Shown here: positions 1-5,852 of the stretch, one piece after another
Layout: each line of letters opens with the position of its first letter
Position numbering within the stretch: position 1 is the first letter of the stretch
Assembly (NCBI GenBank): GCA_021741285.1
Contig: JAIOYD010000054.1
Location: 1 to 8,459, forward strand
Source of the DNA: Rickettsiaceae bacterium
GTDB lineage: Bacteria > Pseudomonadota > Alphaproteobacteria > Rickettsiales > Rickettsiaceae
Length of the DNA: 8,459 nt
Direction: 5' to 3'
Translations under genes and position numbers: made by a program
Notes under the pieces: model-generated
The model's database searches: none
The model's input: the letters and a program-made list of their open reading frames with translations, nothing else
Told to the model about the DNA's origin: nothing

Positions 1-124
1 GGTTAAAAGATTTAAAATTATCGCCGATCGTTACAGAAATAGAAGAAAACGGTTCGGTTTAAGATTCAACTTAATTGCCGGAATTTATAATTTCGAGCTT
101 TAAAGAGGTTATGCAAGAGGTCTA
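1..124 (+). mobile_element. IS5-family insertion sequence, partial (right end of left-hand copy)
   Basis: Bases 6-124 are an exact reverse complement of 8341-8459, which defines the inner edge of this element at about 124, where the two copies stop matching. The element tip on the other strand starts (T)AGACCTCTTGCATAACC, and the transposase stop codon (101-103) lies about 21 bp inside the tip, as expected for a compact IS. The rest of the element lies left of the window. The transposase frame runs rightward, so the element points into the window. Family assignment rests on the encoded C-terminal peptide; the target duplication cannot be determined because the far end is not visible. Confidence 0.85.
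2..103 (+). CDS. IS5-family transposase, C-terminal fragment (5' end outside window)
   Basis: An open frame entering from the left edge encodes 33 residues ending in a TAA stop at 101-103. It is rich in Arg/Lys (KIIADRYRNRRKRFGLRF) and ends NLIAGIYNFEL. This basic RYRNRRKRF..RFNLIAG.YN stretch is typical of the extreme C-terminus of IS5-family DDE transposases, following the catalytic Glu region. The DDE residues themselves are outside the window, so whether the transposase is intact cannot be judged. The same C-terminal codons occur on the opposite strand at the right end of the window. Confidence 0.8.
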   Translation, partial: VKRFKIIADRYRNRRKRFGLRFNLIAGIYNFEL

Positions 125-140
125 ATGTATATAGTTGCAT

Positions 141-171
141 AAAAAAAAGGAGACCCTAAGGCCTCCTTTTT
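141..171 (-). terminator. Rho-independent terminator of the first Adr-like gene
   Basis: Bases 144-152 pair with 163-171 (9 bp, AAAAAGGAG with CTCCTTTTT). A single A-C mismatch follows, then two more G-C pairs closing on a CTAA loop. Read on the minus strand, the hairpin is followed by an unbroken run of eight T, three of them beyond the stem. It sits 27 bp after the stop codon of the minus-strand gene ending at 198 and only 17 bp from the IS edge. The A/T tails on both sides could make it work in both directions. Confidence 0.8.
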
Positions 172-197
172 AAACTCAATTTGTTAAAGGTGATGTA

Positions 198-815
198 TTA
201 GATATCAAATCTTACACCAGCACCAACATGGTGACCTTTGTAGCCAAAAGACTCATCAAAAGTTTTTGCCTTCTTAGTTTTACCCATATCTCTATAGCTA
301 TAAGTTAGCTCACCAGTTACCCCAGGTGTAAACTCATATGATCCACCAACATAACCAGCAAAAGCTAGGCCAGTTTTTTGTTTTGCTGTATCAGAAGAAG
401 AAACACCATTCGCTGCTGTTACAGTTATTTTTGATTTAACTTGACCAACACCAACACCTGCACCAACAAATACTTTAAATGCATCAACATCGAATAAATC
501 AACATAACCATTTAACAATAATGTGTTAATAGTACCTTTTAACTTACCGTCATATGCTACTCCATTGATAGTTCTTTTTCCTGTGTGAGTTGGATTAACA
601 AAATGATCAAAAGTAAGATCAACTCTTGCATTGTCCATCACATAATAACCAGCACCAACACCAAAGTACGCATCATTTTTAGATTTCGCTCCTTTAATTT
701 TGGATAGTTTTGACCAACCAGCATTAGCTTTTACAAAAAAAGCACCTTCAGCTGCATATACAGAAGAAGTTGAAAGAATTACAGCTGCTGCTGTTGTAAG
801 TAGAATTTTTTTCAT
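198..815 (-). CDS. Adr1/Adr2-like outer-membrane beta-barrel protein (copy 1)
   Basis: This encodes a 205-residue predicted outer-membrane beta-barrel protein. Residues 1-21 form a signal peptide (MKK, a hydrophobic core, then VYA before AEG). The mature part has alternating aromatic/hydrophobic strands and ends KGHHVGAGVRFDI, a beta-barrel closing strand. Segments GAGYYVMDN.R.DLTFD, LLNGYVDLFD...FKVFVGAGVG and ELTYSYRDMGKTK match what I recall of the Rickettsia surface adhesins Adr1/Adr2, in which such barrels bind host proteins such as vitronectin. The adhesin role here is inference. The ATG at 813-815 has AAGG 8 nt upstream. A strong terminator follows, and a paralogue lies 238 bp upstream on the same strand. 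Compared with that paralogue it has an extra loop of roughly ten residues near residues 80-92, where a surface loop would be expected. Confidence 0.85.
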   Translation of the reverse strand: MKKILLTTAAAVILSTSSVYAAEGAFFVKANAGWSKLSKIKGAKSKNDAYFGVGAGYYVMDNARVDLTFDHFVNPTHTGKRTINGVAYDGKLKGTINTLLLNGYVDLFDVDAFKVFVGAGVGVGQVKSKITVTAANGVSSSDTAKQKTGLAFAGYVGGSYEFTPGVTGELTYSYRDMGKTKKAKTFDESFGYKGHHVGAGVRFDI

Positions 816-861
816 AATAAATACCTTAAAAATATTTTGTTTTAGTCACAGACGCACATAG

Positions 862-876
862 AAATCTTATAGATTT
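862..876. repeat. 15-bp palindrome over the -10 of Adr-like copy 1 (possible operator)
   Basis: AAATCT (862-867), TAT, AGATTT (871-876) is a perfect inverted repeat. It completely covers the proposed -10 hexamer (866-871) of the minus-strand promoter, so a bound dimeric repressor there could block RNA polymerase. In such AT-rich sequence a 6-bp-arm palindrome can occur by chance; operator function is inference. Confidence 0.3.
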
Positions 877-894
877 TTATCTCAGCACGACCAA
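866..894 (-). promoter_or_regulatory. Candidate sigma-70 promoter of Adr-like copy 1
   Basis: On the minus strand, TTGGTC (plus 889-894) and TATAAG (plus 866-871) are separated by exactly 17 bp. The -10 matches consensus at five of six positions; the -35 matches only TTG. It lies about 50 bp upstream of the ATG, leaving a leader of roughly 40 nt with an AAGG ribosome-binding site. The 238-bp gap to the neighbouring paralogue supports separate transcription. Confidence 0.4.
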
Positions 895-954
895 CTGATT
901 CGGATACTAACACAAATTTCGCTGACCTAGCAAGATAGAGAAAGATATGGAACC

Positions 955-968
955 GTACAAAAATGTAC
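955..968. repeat. 14-bp palindrome between the two Adr-like genes
   Basis: GTACA (955-959), AAAA, TGTAC (964-968) is a perfect inverted repeat in the spacer between the two paralogues. It lies 140 bp upstream of the copy-1 ATG and is not followed by a T-run, so it is not a terminator. It could be a protein-binding site or chance. Confidence 0.2.
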
Positions 969-1053
969 TATGCAACATAAATAACACAATAAAAAAAACG
1001 CCAAGCAGTAACCTCTTACCATAAAGACACAAATGGCTACCAAATTTTAACAA

Positions 1054-1614
1054 TTATATATCAAACCTAATGCCAGCTGCAACGTGATGCCCTTTGAGTC
1101 CTAGATCATTATCCTTTTGTACAGCAAAATCTCTCCAACTATAAACTAACTCGCCATGGAAAGATGGAGCAAATTCTGTAGAAACACCTATGTAGGCCGC
1201 ATAACTAAAATTATTCCCTGCTGTTGATTTAGCACTAACAGAGTTAATTTTCTTAATTTTCGTGTGCGCAATACCGGCTCCAGTACCAACAAATAATTTC
1301 GTAATGCTTATATCGAACAAGTCAATGTATCCATTTAACAAGAATGTATTAATATCCGCCTTCGTTTTTTTGCCTTGCGCCTTAAAGGTTGGATTAACAA
1401 AGTGATCAAAAATAATGTCAGCTCTTACATTGTCCATTATATTATAGCCAACACCCACTCCAATAAACGAAGAGTTCTCAGATTTAAGGTTACTGATTTT
1501 ATTTAGCTTTGAAAACCCAGCATTAGCTTTTATAAAAAAATTACTATCAGCAGCATTTGCAGGAGTATTAGCAAAAATTGACACTGCTATAACAGTTACT
1601 AGGAGTTTTTTCAT
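1054..1614 (-). CDS. Adr1/Adr2-like outer-membrane beta-barrel protein (copy 2)
   Basis: This encodes a 186-residue protein clearly paralogous to the neighbouring copy. It has a signal peptide (residues 1-21, cleavage after ANA before AD) followed by shared blocks FF.KANAG.SKL.KI, FDHFVNPT, INT.LLNGY.DLFD, a Gly-rich strand, and the terminal KGHHVAAGIRFDI. YSWRDF near the C-terminus matches the YSWRDYGKTK-type segment of rickettsial Adr proteins even better than copy 1 does. It is shorter because it lacks residues in the loop after FVNPT and has a shorter loop before GLKGHH. It is presumably exported by Sec and assembled in the outer membrane by BAM; adhesion to host cells is inferred. The ATG at 1612-1614 is preceded by a modest AGAG ribosome-binding site, and a good promoter lies just upstream. 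I see no convincing terminator downstream, only a T-run near 991-998. Confidence 0.85.
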   Translation of the reverse strand: MKKLLVTVIAVSIFANTPANAADSNFFIKANAGFSKLNKISNLKSENSSFIGVGVGYNIMDNVRADIIFDHFVNPTFKAQGKKTKADINTFLLNGYIDLFDISITKLFVGTGAGIAHTKIKKINSVSAKSTAGNNFSYAAYIGVSTEFAPSFHGELVYSWRDFAVQKDNDLGLKGHHVAAGIRFDI

Positions 1615-1646
1615 GAGTTTCTCTATGTATTTTGTTATAAACCAAT

Positions 1647-1675
1647 AGCATAATCAATGCTCGAAAAAAAGTCAA
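1647..1675 (-). promoter_or_regulatory. Sigma-70-type promoter of Adr-like copy 2
   Basis: On the minus strand, TTGACT (plus 1670-1675, five of six consensus positions) and TATGCT (plus 1647-1652, four of six) are spaced by exactly 17 bp. The ATG is 32 bp beyond the -10, giving a leader of about 25 nt. It is the best-looking promoter in the window. Its -35 overlaps the right arm and T-run of the predicted terminator of the upstream dehydrogenase. Confidence 0.55.
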
Positions 1676-1715
1676 TCCTGGGTCGAGAGCAAGCGTAGCC
1701 CATTCTGTTCTTGAC
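1664..1715 (-). terminator. Probable terminator of the SDR gene, imperfect hairpin
   Basis: On the minus strand GTCAA (plus 1711-1715, starting at the last base of the stop codon) can pair with TTGAC (plus 1671-1675). Inside this, TGGG (plus 1699-1702) pairs with CCCA (plus 1679-1682), and seven T follow at once (plus 1664-1670). The stem is interrupted by an asymmetric internal loop and has a 16-nt apical loop, so it is weak. Its position directly after the stop and its T-run support termination. Confidence 0.4.
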
Positions 1716-2503
1716 TAAAATTCATTATTTTTTTTAAAAGCAGGTTTACCCGGCAGTTTTGAATTAATAAATGTAATAAGCCATGATGGCAACATCGTTA
1801 GTAATTTTATACAAAATTGCATCCCAAAAGGAAAGGCAATAACCTCTGTGTTTTTTGCAACAGAGGTTATTATTTTTTCCGCCGCTTTTTCTGCAGTAGT
1901 CATAAAGGGCATAGGAAAATTATTGACACTTGTCATCGGGGTTTTTATATAACCTGGAATTACAGTAGTCACATAGACCCCCCAGGTTCGTAAATATCCT
2001 CTAAGCGCCTCGCTAAATAAACGAACGGCGCCCTTACTAGCAGAATATGATGGCGCACTTGATAGGCCCAAAAATCCAGCCATAGAACTGACAATAACTA
2101 TATTACCACTTCTTCTCTCTATCATATGAGGAATCACTGGCAATACCGTATTTATTACACCATTAATATTTGTTGCAAAAATTTTTTGAACCTGCATGGC
2201 CGTCTCTGGGCCATCTAAAGTTCCAGCTGAAACTCCAGCACAAGCAATCACAATATCAATACCATATTGATAAGCAATATTATTTAGTTGCTTCTCCATC
2301 TGCGTAGAATCAGCAACATCAACAACCAAAATATTGGCTTCTGCTCCATTAGCTACGCATATTTTAGCAACAGCATCTAATCTTTCTTTTGACCTAGCTA
2401 GTAAAAACAATCTATGACCATTTCGTGAGTATTTAACAGCCAATGCCGCCCCTAATCCGCTTGAAGCACCAGTAATAATTATTGTTTTTTTCTCTCTTGT
2501 CAT
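1715..2503 (-). CDS. Short-chain dehydrogenase/reductase (SDR), classical type
   Basis: This encodes a 262-residue NAD(P)-dependent oxidoreductase with a Rossmann fold. Visible motifs are the cofactor-binding TGASSGLG (11-18), an acidic D62 after the third strand (VVDVAD), N112, and the catalytic S140, Y153 and K157 (YSASK), followed by PGYIKTPM (183-190). The usual NNAG motif reads ACAG (87-90), a common variant. An Arg at 37 (LLAR) after strand two suggests NADP(H) preference. The C-terminal part (about 225-255) is hydrophobic with LPSWLITFINSKLP, as in DltE-like SDRs, and may associate with the membrane. The substrate cannot be told. The gene is divergent from gmk, with 47 bp between the start codons. 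The ATG at 2501-2503 is preceded by a weak GAG-type ribosome-binding site. Confidence 0.9.
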   Translation of the reverse strand: MTREKKTIIITGASSGLGAALAVKYSRNGHRLFLLARSKERLDAVAKICVANGAEANILVVDVADSTQMEKQLNNIAYQYGIDIVIACAGVSAGTLDGPETAMQVQKIFATNINGVINTVLPVIPHMIERRSGNIVIVSSMAGFLGLSSAPSYSASKGAVRLFSEALRGYLRTWGVYVTTVIPGYIKTPMTSVNNFPMPFMTTAEKAAEKIITSVAKNTEVIAFPFGMQFCIKLLTMLPSWLITFINSKLPGKPAFKKNNEF

Positions 2504-2509
2504 TATACT
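2482..2509 (+). promoter_or_regulatory. Candidate promoter for gmk
   Basis: TTGTTT (2482-2487) and TATACT (2504-2509, five of six consensus positions) are 16 bp apart. The -35 lies inside the first codons of the divergent SDR gene. It would give a leader of about 35 nt before the ATG at 2551. The short 47-bp divergent gap leaves little other room for a promoter. Confidence 0.3.
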
Positions 2510-2550
2510 TACTCATAAATCACGCCAATTCTCAAATTAATACAACATAT

Positions 2551-3126
2551 ATGCGAAACAATGCAATGATAATTATCCTCTCAGCGCCATCGGGTTGTGG
2601 AAAATCTTCTATTGCAAAAAAACTTCTTGAAACAGATACAAATTTGGTACTGTCAATTTCTGTCACCACAAGACAACCAAGGCCTAGAGAAATTGATGGA
2701 GTACATTATTTTTTTAAAACAAAAAACGATTTCAAGAAGCTTGACTATCTTGAATCTGCAGAAATTTATAGTAATTTTTATGGCACTCCCAGGGAGTTTG
2801 TCGAAAAAGAACTGCTAAAAAGCAGAGATGTTTTATTTGATATCGATTTTCAAGGCGCCTATCAAATAATGAAAACCGCGAAAGCTAAAATCGTAAGTAT
2901 ATTTATACTACCACCTAATATAGAAACATTAAGAAAAAGAATGATTGATAGAGGGCAAGATGACCAAAGCGTAATTGAAGCTCGACTTAAGAAAGCCAAA
3001 TCGGAAATTGAGCACGCTAAAAATTATGACTATATAGTGATCAATGATGATTTTGATCAGGCAGTAAAAGAAATCCAAACTATAATCTTATCCCAACGTA
3101 ATAAAAAACATAATGACCAGAAGTAA
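2551..3126 (+). CDS. gmk: Guanylate kinase
   Basis: This 191-residue cytosolic enzyme phosphorylates GMP to GDP with ATP, an essential step in guanine nucleotide supply. It shows the P-loop APSGCGKS (12-19), the GMP-binding region SVTTRQPRPREIDGVHYFF-like (37-55, with R41, R44, Y53), YGT (77-79), DIDFQGA (97-103, Walker B/GMP site), and lid region RMIDRGQDD (130-138) with R145. Length is normal for the family. The frame is open back to 2482, but that would place 23 extra residues before the fold and inside the divergent SDR gene, so ATG 2551 is preferred; ATG 2566 is also possible. No clear ribosome-binding site precedes either. In the GMP-binding signature the usual PGE reads PRE (46-47). 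The gene ends 14 nt inside the next gene, suggesting coupled translation. Confidence 0.92.
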   Translation: MRNNAMIIILSAPSGCGKSSIAKKLLETDTNLVLSISVTTRQPRPREIDGVHYFFKTKNDFKKLDYLESAEIYSNFYGTPREFVEKELLKSRDVLFDIDFQGAYQIMKTAKAKIVSIFILPPNIETLRKRMIDRGQDDQSVIEARLKKAKSEIEHAKNYDYIVINDDFDQAVKEIQTIILSQRNKKHNDQK

Positions 3127-4345
3127 AAAAAAAGTAACTGGAGCATTTCTAGGTACAATAGTTGAATACTATGATTATAGCCTTTATGGCTTTTCAGCTG
3201 GAATTATCGCTGAAAAATTTTTCCCAGGTGTTGATAAAGTTTCAAGTCTTATGTATGTCTTTGGAATTTATGCACTCTCCTATTTGGCAAAACCAATAGG
3301 TTCTGTGTTTTTTAGCAAGATTGGAGACAAATACGGCCGTCGGTTCTCTCTTAAAATCACTATGGTCGGCATTGCTATACCCACGCTAATAATCGGCATC
3401 CTTCCTGAATATAATTCAATCGGCGTTCTTACTACTCAAATATTAGTATTATGTAGATTTTTTCAAGGATTTTTTGTCGCAGGTGAATATGATGGTGCAG
3501 CTATATATGTAATCGAACATATTGGAGAAAAATACCATTATACCGCTTCATCTTTAACCCGATCTGCGGGTGTCGCAGGACTTCTTCTTGGCATAGCATC
3601 AACCAATTTGTTTAATTCATCACTATTTCCCGAATGGGCATGGAGAGTACCTTTTATATTGTCACTTCCTCTTGCACTTATCACTTTGTACTATCGAAAA
3701 TTTCTTGAAGAAACCCCAGTATTTATTGAATCACAAGCTCAAAAGATAGAATTTTTTAGCCTATTCCCATTTATAAAAAGACAATGGTTTGTTTTATGTT
3801 TGGTCATAATTCTATCTGGAGGATTTGGGGTAACTTACCAAGTTACTGTTATTTTTATGAAGCAATATTTGCCCCTCGTTGTTCCAAATGCCAGTAACAT
3901 AATGAGCGCTTTGTCAGTTATGATAGTAATTGGATTCGGTATATCTATGCCTATTGCAGGACTTTTAGCCGATCGCTTCGGTAGAAATATTGTTGTCAAA
4001 TTCAGCTTATTACTTACCCTAATTGCATGTGTATTATTAATAATGGCGATTAATTATCAATTATTGAATTTGGCTATTATTTCTTGCATGTTACTAGCAG
4101 TCTCAGTCGCTCCATTTAACGCTTTAGCACATGGGGTTATTATAAAAGCTTTTAGAGCGAATGAAAGATACCGGGGAGTTAGTATTGGCCACACAACCGG
4201 ATCTCTACTTATGTCTGGAACAGCGAATTATGTTTGCCTATACTTTATGAAAAATTTTAATTTAAATCTATTTCCAGTGATTTATATAAGCTTTTTTGCA
4301 GTAGTGTCCTATTTTGCTATTGGATTCTTTAACAAACACCAATGA
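3113..4345 (+). CDS. MFS transporter, ProP-like metabolite:H+ symporter family
   Basis: This 410-residue inner-membrane protein probably has 12 transmembrane helices. Family signatures are visible in order: FLGTIVEYYDY (12-22) in TM1, motif A GDKYGRR (71-77), RFFQGFFVAGEYDGA (115-129), EWAWRVPF (174-181) and a second motif A-like ADRFGRN (286-292) opening the C-terminal half. These are the marks of the metabolite:proton symporter branch (ProP, KgtP, ShiA), which is multiplied in Rickettsia genomes and usually annotated proP there. The substrate is not deducible; a compatible solute, dicarboxylate or host metabolite is possible. The ATG overlaps the end of gmk by 14 nt in another frame, and no ribosome-binding site is obvious, so translation is probably coupled. 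The frame is intact with no truncation. Confidence 0.9.
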   Translation: MTRSKKKVTGAFLGTIVEYYDYSLYGFSAGIIAEKFFPGVDKVSSLMYVFGIYALSYLAKPIGSVFFSKIGDKYGRRFSLKITMVGIAIPTLIIGILPEYNSIGVLTTQILVLCRFFQGFFVAGEYDGAAIYVIEHIGEKYHYTASSLTRSAGVAGLLLGIASTNLFNSSLFPEWAWRVPFILSLPLALITLYYRKFLEETPVFIESQAQKIEFFSLFPFIKRQWFVLCLVIILSGGFGVTYQVTVIFMKQYLPLVVPNASNIMSALSVMIVIGFGISMPIAGLLADRFGRNIVVKFSLLLTLIACVLLIMAINYQLLNLAIISCMLLAVSVAPFNALAHGVIIKAFRANERYRGVSIGHTTGSLLMSGTANYVCLYFMKNFNLNLFPVIYISFFAVVSYFAIGFFNKHQ

Positions 4346-4346
4346 T

Positions 4347-4514
4347 AGAAAGAGCTATTTGCAAATAGAAACTGAAAAAGATTTATTTTATAATACCTTA
4401 GAAATATATCAAAACCATAATATTCATATTGTAGATTCTATTATAGCAGCTAAAAGTATGTTGGATAACATCCAAATACTAGCATTTGACAAGAAACTCG
4501 AACTGATTCTTTAG
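4347..4514 (+). pseudogene. PIN-domain (VapC-like) toxin, C-terminal remnant
   Basis: Directly after the MFS stop, an open frame encodes about 55 residues ending at a TAG (4512-4514). It contains EIYQNHNIHIVDSIIAAKS and then ILAFDKKLELI. The pattern 'xxVDxxIAA...(V/I)xTFDKxL' is the C-terminal third of PIN-domain ribonucleases of VapBC toxin-antitoxin modules, including the conserved late acidic residues. The N-terminal half with the first catalytic Asp and the Glu is absent, and the frame has no convincing start or ribosome-binding site (only a TTG inside the MFS gene), so this is a decayed fragment. No VapB antitoxin is recognisable next to it. The assignment rests on a short motif. Confidence 0.55.
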
Positions 4515-4668
4515 AAATGACCGGTAAAATATAGGCTATATCAGAGTTAGTACCATTGAACAAAATTAGCAAAAGAACAAGATGTAACAAGAGCAAAAGA
4601 CGCCCTACTCCAATTGGCTACTAATTCACACTTAATCGTCGCATCTTTTTTTATAGAAAATGAAAGCG

Positions 4669-4701
4669 AGGGCTGCTACATTAGATCGCCCTGAGTTTTT
4701 T
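4669..4701 (+). terminator. Weak terminator-like hairpin upstream of the moxR operon
   Basis: AGGGC (4669-4673) can pair with GCCCT (4688-4692) across a 14-nt loop, followed after GAG by six T (4696-4701). The stem is only 5 bp and separated from the T-run by 3 nt, so it is at best a weak terminator for transcripts coming from gmk and the MFS gene. Confidence 0.25.
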
Positions 4702-4712
4702 AGATTACTAGT

Positions 4713-4722
4713 GTTGTACAAC
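4713..4722. repeat. 10-bp perfect palindrome upstream of moxR
   Basis: GTTGTACAAC is self-complementary without a spacer. It lies 116 bp before the moxR start and 50 bp upstream of the proposed -35. It could be a protein-binding site or chance. Confidence 0.15.
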
Positions 4723-4771
4723 CATTTGAACCTTAGAGTATGTCTATACCATCAAGTTAAATGATACGTGG

Positions 4772-4800
4772 TTGCTATATACTTGTATATGGTGTACATT
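4772..4800 (+). promoter_or_regulatory. Candidate promoter of the moxR/bat operon
   Basis: TTGCTA (4772-4777) and TACATT (4795-4800) are separated by 17 bp, each matching consensus at four positions. An alternative -10, TGATAAT, lies at about 4803-4809. The leader to the ATG at 4839 would be 25-35 nt. The following four genes have no gap large enough for another promoter, so one transcript is likely. Confidence 0.3.
4777..4790. repeat. 14-bp palindrome inside the moxR promoter (possible operator)
   Basis: ATATAC (4777-4782), TT, GTATAT (4785-4790) is a perfect inverted repeat lying in the spacer of the proposed promoter, a common place for repressor sites. Low base complexity means it could be chance. 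Confidence 0.25.
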
Positions 4801-4838
4801 ACTGATAATTAATTTTAAATTTACATAAGTAAAGCTAA

Positions 4839-5844
4839 ATGATTAGCACAAATCCAAGCCATTCTTCTCTAGATAAAAATCTTGTGGCTCAACAAAAATT
4901 AGTGAGTATTCGAGCTGAAATTACTAAGAAAATTGTAGGGCAGAATGCCTTAATTGAGAATCTTTTAGTTTGTTTGCTAGCCGATGGTCATATGCTGATA
5001 GAGGGCATGCCTGGTCTTGCTAAAACTACAGCAGCTAAATCTATCGCCGAAGCGGTAGAGGGAGATTTTCATCGCATTCAATTTACCCCTGATCTACTAC
5101 CATCTGATATCATTGGTACAGAAATATATGTTCATGAAACTGGTAAATTCACTTTTAGAGAAGGCCCGATATTTAATAACATAGTACTAGCAGATGAAAT
5201 CAATAGAGCCCCAGCAAAAGTCCAATCAGCTTTACTAGAAGCTATGGGAGAAGGGCAGGTTACGGTTGGTCATAAAAGTTATAAATTACCAGAATTATAC
5301 ATAGTTCTTGCAACTCAAAATCCCGTTGAACAAGAAGGAACACATAATTTGCCTGAGGCTCAATTGGATCGCTTTTTAATGTATATGGTTGTAGACTATC
5401 CCTCATATGAGGAGGAGCTGCAAATCATTGCTTTAGATGAGAAAAGGCAGAACCATGGTCAAACTTCCGAGCCAGTTGTCACAACCACTCAAGAAGAGAT
5501 TTTTGCTGCTCGTAAAGAAGCCTCACAAGTGCACATCAGTGATAGCTTAAGAAATTATATAGCTACTTTGGTTGTTGCAACACGCGAACCCGCTAAGGTA
5601 TGATACACAATTAGCAAAATGGATTATGTATGGTGCTTCTCCACGAGGTACCTTGGCTTTGATTCGCTGCGCTAAATCTCTGGCTTGGTTACGTGGAGAT
5701 GAGTATGTAACACCACATCATATTCAAACGCTTTGCCCCTATATCTTGTCGCATCGTATTATTCCTTCGTTTGAAGCAGAGGCGAACAATGTATTACGAC
5801 GTGATATTATAAGTCGCTTGTTGGAAGTAGTTGCAGTTCCCTGA
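4839..5844 (+). pseudogene. moxR: MoxR-family AAA+ ATPase, disrupted by a frameshift
   Basis: MoxR ATPases act as chaperones for protein complexes together with VWA-domain proteins. The first frame (4839-5603) encodes Walker A GMPGLAKT (56-63), Walker B IVLADE (115-120), sensor 1 ATQN (158-161) and the LDRF arginine (178), then runs to ATREPAKV and a TGA. The remainder, YDTQLAKWIMYGASPRGT onward with the sensor-2 motif GASPR and the lid domain, continues in the +1 frame from 5599 to 5844. Removing one G of the GG at 5597-5598 restores a seamless ...REPAKYDTQLA... and a 334-residue protein of normal family length. The lesion is therefore one extra base, either a real mutation or a sequencing error. 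If real, the product lacks sensor 2 and is probably inactive. The start ATG has no strong ribosome-binding site. The TGA stop of the second part overlaps the ribosome-binding site of the next gene. Confidence 0.88.
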
Positions 5845-5852
5845 GGGCATAT

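Larger units (their letters stand above)
4515..4838. other. Intergenic region, probably degenerate, between PIN remnant and moxR
   Basis: These 324 bp hold no intact gene that I can recognise on either strand. The frame through about 4558-4693 reads KLAKEQDVTRAKDALLQLA and on to a TGA, without a start codon or family I know; it could be an old gene remnant. The region also holds a weak hairpin with T-run (4669-4701), two short palindromes (4713-4722, 4777-4790) and the probable moxR promoter. Confidence 0.5.

Noticed and set aside
985..1053. Terminator after Adr-like copy 2 at the run of eight T (minus strand)
   Set aside because: The T-run follows TGGCG, but I find no stable stem immediately before it; only a distant 4-bp pairing is possible.
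2482..2550. Upstream extension of gmk by 23 codons
   Set aside because: It overlaps the start of the divergent SDR gene and adds residues not found before the P-loop strand in this family; the region better fits a promoter.
2597..2818. Plus-strand open frame of 73 codons inside gmk
   Set aside because: Alternative frame of a clear guanylate kinase; composition is that of out-of-frame translation.
5595..5603. Programmed +1 frameshift in moxR at AAG GTA TGA
   Set aside because: A slow TGA codon follows, as in prfB, but there is no upstream Shine-Dalgarno-like stimulator at the right distance, and slipping GTA to TAT gives poor re-pairing. A one-base insertion is simpler.
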